This document shows positions 6,481 to 8,246 of a stretch of 8,246 nt of DNA, in pieces. The notes beneath the pieces are model-generated. The model was not told the origin of the DNA, searched no databases, and was given only the letters and a program-made list of their open reading frames with translations. Location: assembly GCA_002493325.1 (NCBI GenBank), contig DKYL01000082.1, forward strand, positions 1,345 through 9,590. Reading direction: 5' to 3'. The position numbers and the translations under genes were made by a program. This DNA comes from Ruminococcaceae bacterium UBA7101. Its GTDB lineage: Bacteria; Bacillota; Clostridia; Oscillospirales; Acutalibacteraceae. The first letter of the stretch is position 1. Each line of letters starts with the position of its first letter.

Positions 6481-6524
6481 TAAAATGGGCTGTAAAAAAC
6501 TTTTGTTTTTTACAGCCCATTTTA
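6481..6524. terminator. 20-bp bidirectional terminator between rlmH and the 91-aa gene
   Basis: A perfect 20-bp stem (6481-6500 with 6505-6524) with a TTTT loop. The core is TGGGCTGT/ACAGCCCA, flanked by A and T runs on both sides so that each strand has T residues after the GC core. It lies between convergent genes, 23 nt after rlmH and 14 nt after the end of the minus-strand gene, so it probably stops transcription from both sides. Confidence 0.8.
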
Positions 6525-6538
6525 ACATTTGTGATTCA

Positions 6539-6814
6539 TTATTCAGCGTTAGCTTTTTTAGCAGCCTTTTTCTTAGCAGGTGCTTTCTTTTTAGGAGCAG
6601 CTTCTTCAGCAGGAGCTTCCTCAACTACTGTTTCCTCAGCCTTAGCTTCAACGATTTCAATTTCGTTGTCACACTCAAAGAACTCGTTGTCGTCAAAATA
6701 CTCAGGCTCCTTAGCTCCGCCTGTCAGTTTTTTTACAGCTAAAACAACAGCTGCTGCAAGTGCAGCCAAAGCGACGATGGCACTGATTACTTTAATAATT
6801 TTTTTGAAATCCAT
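6539..6814 (-). CDS. Small membrane-anchored protein with acidic middle and lysine-rich tail, function unknown
   Basis: I do not recognise a family. The 91-aa protein has three zones: one hydrophobic alanine/valine-rich segment (about 6-27) flanked by lysines, most likely a membrane anchor; an acidic stretch (36-71, with PEYFDDNEFFE and repeated EE and AEE); and a basic tail (75-87, KKKAPAKKKAAKK) resembling the PAKKA repeats of histone H1-like and HU-tail proteins. Whether the tail is cytoplasmic and touches nucleic acid or cell-wall polymer is open, since positive charges flank both ends of the anchor. The gene looks real: a consensus promoter (6846-6874), the ribosome binding site AAAGGGG 9 nt before the ATG, and a terminator after the stop. 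It is monocistronic, lies downstream of rpsT in the same direction, and shares the C-terminal residues KKANA with S20. An antisense ORF over the same DNA is a shadow. Confidence 0.8.
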   Translation of the reverse strand: MDFKKIIKVISAIVALAALAAAVVLAVKKLTGGAKEPEYFDDNEFFECDNEIEIVEAKAEETVVEEAPAEEAAPKKKAPAKKKAAKKANAE

Positions 6815-6845
6815 AATTTTATACCCCTTTCAAGTATCTGTATTT

Positions 6846-6874
6846 ATTATAGATTGAATAGCTGATAAAGTCAA
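6846..6874 (-). promoter_or_regulatory. Near-consensus sigma-A promoter of the 91-aa gene
   Basis: On the minus strand TTGACT (6869-6874), a 17-bp spacer and a perfect TATAAT (6846-6851). It is the best promoter in the window and suggests strong vegetative expression. Its -35 box directly abuts the T tract of the rpsT terminator. Confidence 0.8.
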
Positions 6875-6906
6875 GATAAAAAATAAACTCCTATTAAAAA
6901 TAGGAG
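6875..6906 (-). terminator. Rho-independent terminator of rpsT
   Basis: On the minus strand CTCCTATT (6899-6906) pairs with AATAGGAG (6888-6895) across a 3-nt loop and is followed by TTTATTTTTT. It starts 17 nt after the rpsT stop codon. Confidence 0.8.
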
Positions 6907-6923
6907 CTACTTTTCAGTTAAGA

Positions 6924-7178
6924 TTAAGCGTTAGCTTTTTTTGTGAGATTGCTCTTCTTTCTTGCTGCACAATTCTTGTGAATAAGATTTTTAGCTGCAG
7001 CCTGATCAATCTTTTTAACAGCGTCCTTAACAAGAGCATCTTTGTTATCTGCGTTTGTTTCAATAGCAGCGTTAGCCTTCTTGATAGCAGTTTTAAGTGC
7101 TGAGTTAGTAGCCTTGTTGTTCGCAGCCTTTACAGCATTAACCTTTACTCTTTTCTTTGCAGACTTAATGTTTGGCAT
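6924..7178 (-). CDS. rpsT: 30S ribosomal protein S20
   Basis: S20 is a primary binding protein of the small subunit that contacts 16S rRNA with a three-helix bundle. The 84-aa, lysine/alanine-rich protein has the family opening MPNIKSAKKRVKVN, the central TNSALKTAIKKANAAI (about 25-40), and the conserved end KNLIHKNCAARKKSNLTKK. Size and composition are normal. The ATG at 7178 is chosen because GGAGTG lies 6 nt upstream; the in-frame GTG at 7187 is part of that ribosome binding site. The gene is monocistronic, with its own promoter and terminator, and is divergent from gpr. The same rpsT-gpr neighbourhood occurs in Bacillus, where spoIIP and lepA follow gpr. Confidence 0.96.
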   Translation of the reverse strand: MPNIKSAKKRVKVNAVKAANNKATNSALKTAIKKANAAIETNADNKDALVKDAVKKIDQAAAKNLIHKNCAARKKSNLTKKANA

Positions 7179-7248
7179 AATTTTCACTCCTTTAAAGGTA
7201 GAATAGGTATACAGGGCTTTACCCCTTTTATGTTTTCAATGCTAATGT

Positions 7249-7277
7249 ATATTATCACACCTTGTTTAAAAATGCAA
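7249..7277 (-). promoter_or_regulatory. Likely promoter of rpsT
   Basis: On the minus strand TTGCAT (7272-7277), a 17-bp spacer and TAATAT (7249-7254) preceded by TGA, an extended -10. The match is moderate for a ribosomal gene. The leader would be about 65 nt, and S20 genes can be autoregulated through their leaders, but I see no clear structure here. Confidence 0.5.
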
Positions 7278-7303
7278 GTATTTTTTTATTTTTGGGCATA
7301 CTT
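7274..7303 (+). promoter_or_regulatory. Possible sigma-G promoter of gpr
   Basis: GCAAG (7274-7278) matches the sigma-G -35 pattern GHATR at four of five positions, and CATACTT (7297-7303) matches the -10 pattern CATNHTA at six of seven, with the expected 18-bp spacer. Transcription would start near 7310, before the ribosome binding site at 7326. Forespore expression of gpr by sigma-G and sigma-F is established in Bacillus. The -35 overlaps the opposing rpsT -35. Confidence 0.4.
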
Positions 7304-7325
7304 TTATTAAAAAATATTATATTTT

Positions 7326-7332
7326 GGGTGAT
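7326..7332 (+). promoter_or_regulatory. Ribosome binding site fixing the gpr GTG start
   Basis: GGGTGAT lies 4 nt before GTG at 7337. It argues against the in-frame TTG at 7262, which would add 25 hydrophobic residues foreign to this cytoplasmic protease. Confidence 0.7.
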
Positions 7333-7336
7333 ATTT

Positions 7337-8161
7337 GTGACTAACAGAAGCGATTTAGCCGTTGAATCATATGAATCTGTCGATAAAACGGCAATAGACG
7401 GTGTTATTGTAAAAGAAGATAAGAATGTAACAACCGTAAAAGTGCTGAATGAAAATGGTGCTGAGGTGCTTGGAAAGCCGATTGGCACCTACATTACCTA
7501 TTCTTTGCCGTCATTTCTGAATGATACAGATTTATTTGACGGCAGGCTTGAGGATTTGTCATCTGTTTTAAATTCTCTTTTGCCTGAAAACATTTCGTCT
7601 GTTCTTGTTGCAGGTGTCGGTAATCTTGATATTACGGCAGATGCTCTCGGACCAAAGGTAAATGATTATGTTATAGCAACACGTCATTTAATGCAGGGTG
7701 AGAATCAAAATGAAATATTCAGTGATTTTTTCAATGTTTCGAGTATTCAGACCGGTGTGCTTGGTGACACAGGTATTGAATCTGCCGAGCTTGTGGGCGG
7801 TGTGGTGCGCACAATCCATCCCTCCTGTGTGATAGCTGTGGATGCTTTGGCTGCAACCTCCAAGGACAGACTCGGCACAACAGTGCAAATGTCAAATACA
7901 GGTATTTCACCCGGTTCGGGTGTAGGCAATCACAGGTATGAAATATCAGAAAAAACCTTAGGCGTTCCTGTTATATCCATAGGTATCCCCACTGTGCTGT
8001 CAACGGCGTTGCTTGATGATTGTGCTGTCGGTTCAATGTTTGTTACCCCAAGAGAGATTGACAGAATTATTGAGCAGGGTGCAAAGCTTATCGGCATGTC
8101 AATCAATACCTGCCTGCATAAAAATTTGTCGCCACAGGATTTGTTCGCTCTTGTCGGGTGA
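7337..8161 (+). CDS. gpr: GPR, spore germination protease (peptidase family A25), compact form
   Basis: GPR degrades the small acid-soluble proteins that coat spore DNA, freeing amino acids at germination. It is made in the forespore as a zymogen that cleaves its own N-terminus. Numbering from the GTG start: NRSDLAVES (3-11) holds the expected autocleavage point between Asp6 and Leu7 (acidic P1, hydrophobic P1', Ala P2'), so the propeptide is only about 6 residues versus about 16 in Bacillus. Next come VAGVGNLDITADALGP with Asp102 and VIAVDALAATS with Asp169, the two aspartates corresponding to the essential pair of the family. TRHL (115-118), LGDTGIES (142-149), NTGISPGSGVGNHR (187-200) and GVPVISIGIPTV (209-220) are also conserved. 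At 274 aa it is far shorter than the roughly 370-aa Bacillus protein: the stretch between the IPTV strand and VTPREID (237-242) is cut to a short linker, while the end through LNT-like INTCLHK is kept. No terminator is seen after the stop. Confidence 0.93.
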   Translation: MTNRSDLAVESYESVDKTAIDGVIVKEDKNVTTVKVLNENGAEVLGKPIGTYITYSLPSFLNDTDLFDGRLEDLSSVLNSLLPENISSVLVAGVGNLDITADALGPKVNDYVIATRHLMQGENQNEIFSDFFNVSSIQTGVLGDTGIESAELVGGVVRTIHPSCVIAVDALAATSKDRLGTTVQMSNTGISPGSGVGNHRYEISEKTLGVPVISIGIPTVLSTALLDDCAVGSMFVTPREIDRIIEQGAKLIGMSINTCLHKNLSPQDLFALVG

Positions 8162-8246
8162 CATATAATGTATATAATTATTTTTATAAAAGTTCTGTTT
8201 CAACAAATTTTATCATATATATATGTATAATACTATATATATGGTG
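8162..8246 (+). other. AT-rich flank after gpr
   Basis: 85 bases, nearly all A and T with alternating TA runs and a TATAAT at 8226-8231 lacking a good -35. No gene or terminator is visible. By analogy with Bacillus the next gene could be spoIIP, but nothing in the window shows it. Confidence 0.4.

Noticed and set aside
6471..6857. Plus-strand ORF of 128 aa rich in Ser, Ala and Phe
   Set aside because: It is the complement of the Lys/Ala/Glu-rich 91-aa gene and runs through the 20-bp terminator stem; the minus-strand gene has the promoter and ribosome binding site.
7262..7336. Hydrophobic N-terminal extension of GPR that looks like a signal peptide or membrane anchor
   Set aside because: The TTG start has no ribosome binding site, the segment overlaps the promoter region and is simply T-rich DNA translated, and GPR is a soluble forespore protease with a good GTG start at 7337.
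8211..8241. Alternating TA run near the right edge as a binding site or terminator
   Set aside because: It is low-complexity AT sequence with imperfect symmetry, no GC stem and no T tract, so nothing specific can be claimed.
1..8246. Phage, insertion sequence, CRISPR array, toxin-antitoxin or defence genes
   Set aside because: No transposase, integrase, spaced repeats, paired small toxin-antitoxin genes or defence domains are present; all intact genes but one are housekeeping or sporulation families.

Overview
The window reads as ordinary chromosome from a low-GC, endospore-forming member of the Clostridia. This rests on the spore germination protease gene gpr next to rpsT, AG-rich ribosome binding sites, sigma-A type promoters with 17-bp spacers, a TTG and a GTG start, and protein sequences that look like gut Oscillospiraceae/Ruminococcaceae. 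The family assignment is my inference from recall, not a search.

Left block, minus strand (1-2280): a compact nadB-nadC operon. L-aspartate oxidase and quinolinate phosphoribosyltransferase carry out the first and third steps of de novo NAD synthesis. It has a strong promoter, a 17-bp dyad across the -35 box that is a good operator candidate, overlapping genes and a GC-rich hairpin at the end. Quinolinate synthase (nadA), the step between them, is not in the window.

Middle block, plus strand (2280-6525): a HAD-type phosphatase is transcribed away from nadB and followed 8 nt later by a metallophosphoesterase gene wrecked by at least two internal deletions. A 366-bp AT-rich gap without a gene comes next. 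It holds a long bulged inverted repeat, an extended -10 promoter and three tandem hairpins leading to murA, the first committed step of peptidoglycan synthesis. After a terminator-like hairpin come walJ/yycJ (metallo-beta-lactamase fold) and rlmH (23S rRNA pseudouridine methyltransferase), which overlap by 4 nt. A 20-bp stem ends this block and probably works in both directions.

Right block (6525-8246): two single-gene minus-strand units, a 91-aa charge-segregated membrane protein of unknown function and rpsT (ribosomal protein S20), each with its own promoter. The rpsT terminator abuts the promoter of the small gene. Diverging from rpsT is gpr, with a possible sigma-G promoter; the last 85 bp are AT-rich with no gene visible.

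I see no phage, IS element, CRISPR, defence locus, tRNA or rRNA, and no convincing undescribed system. The items most worth a second look are the murA leader, the nadB operator candidate, the small membrane protein, the decaying phosphoesterase and the compact GPR.
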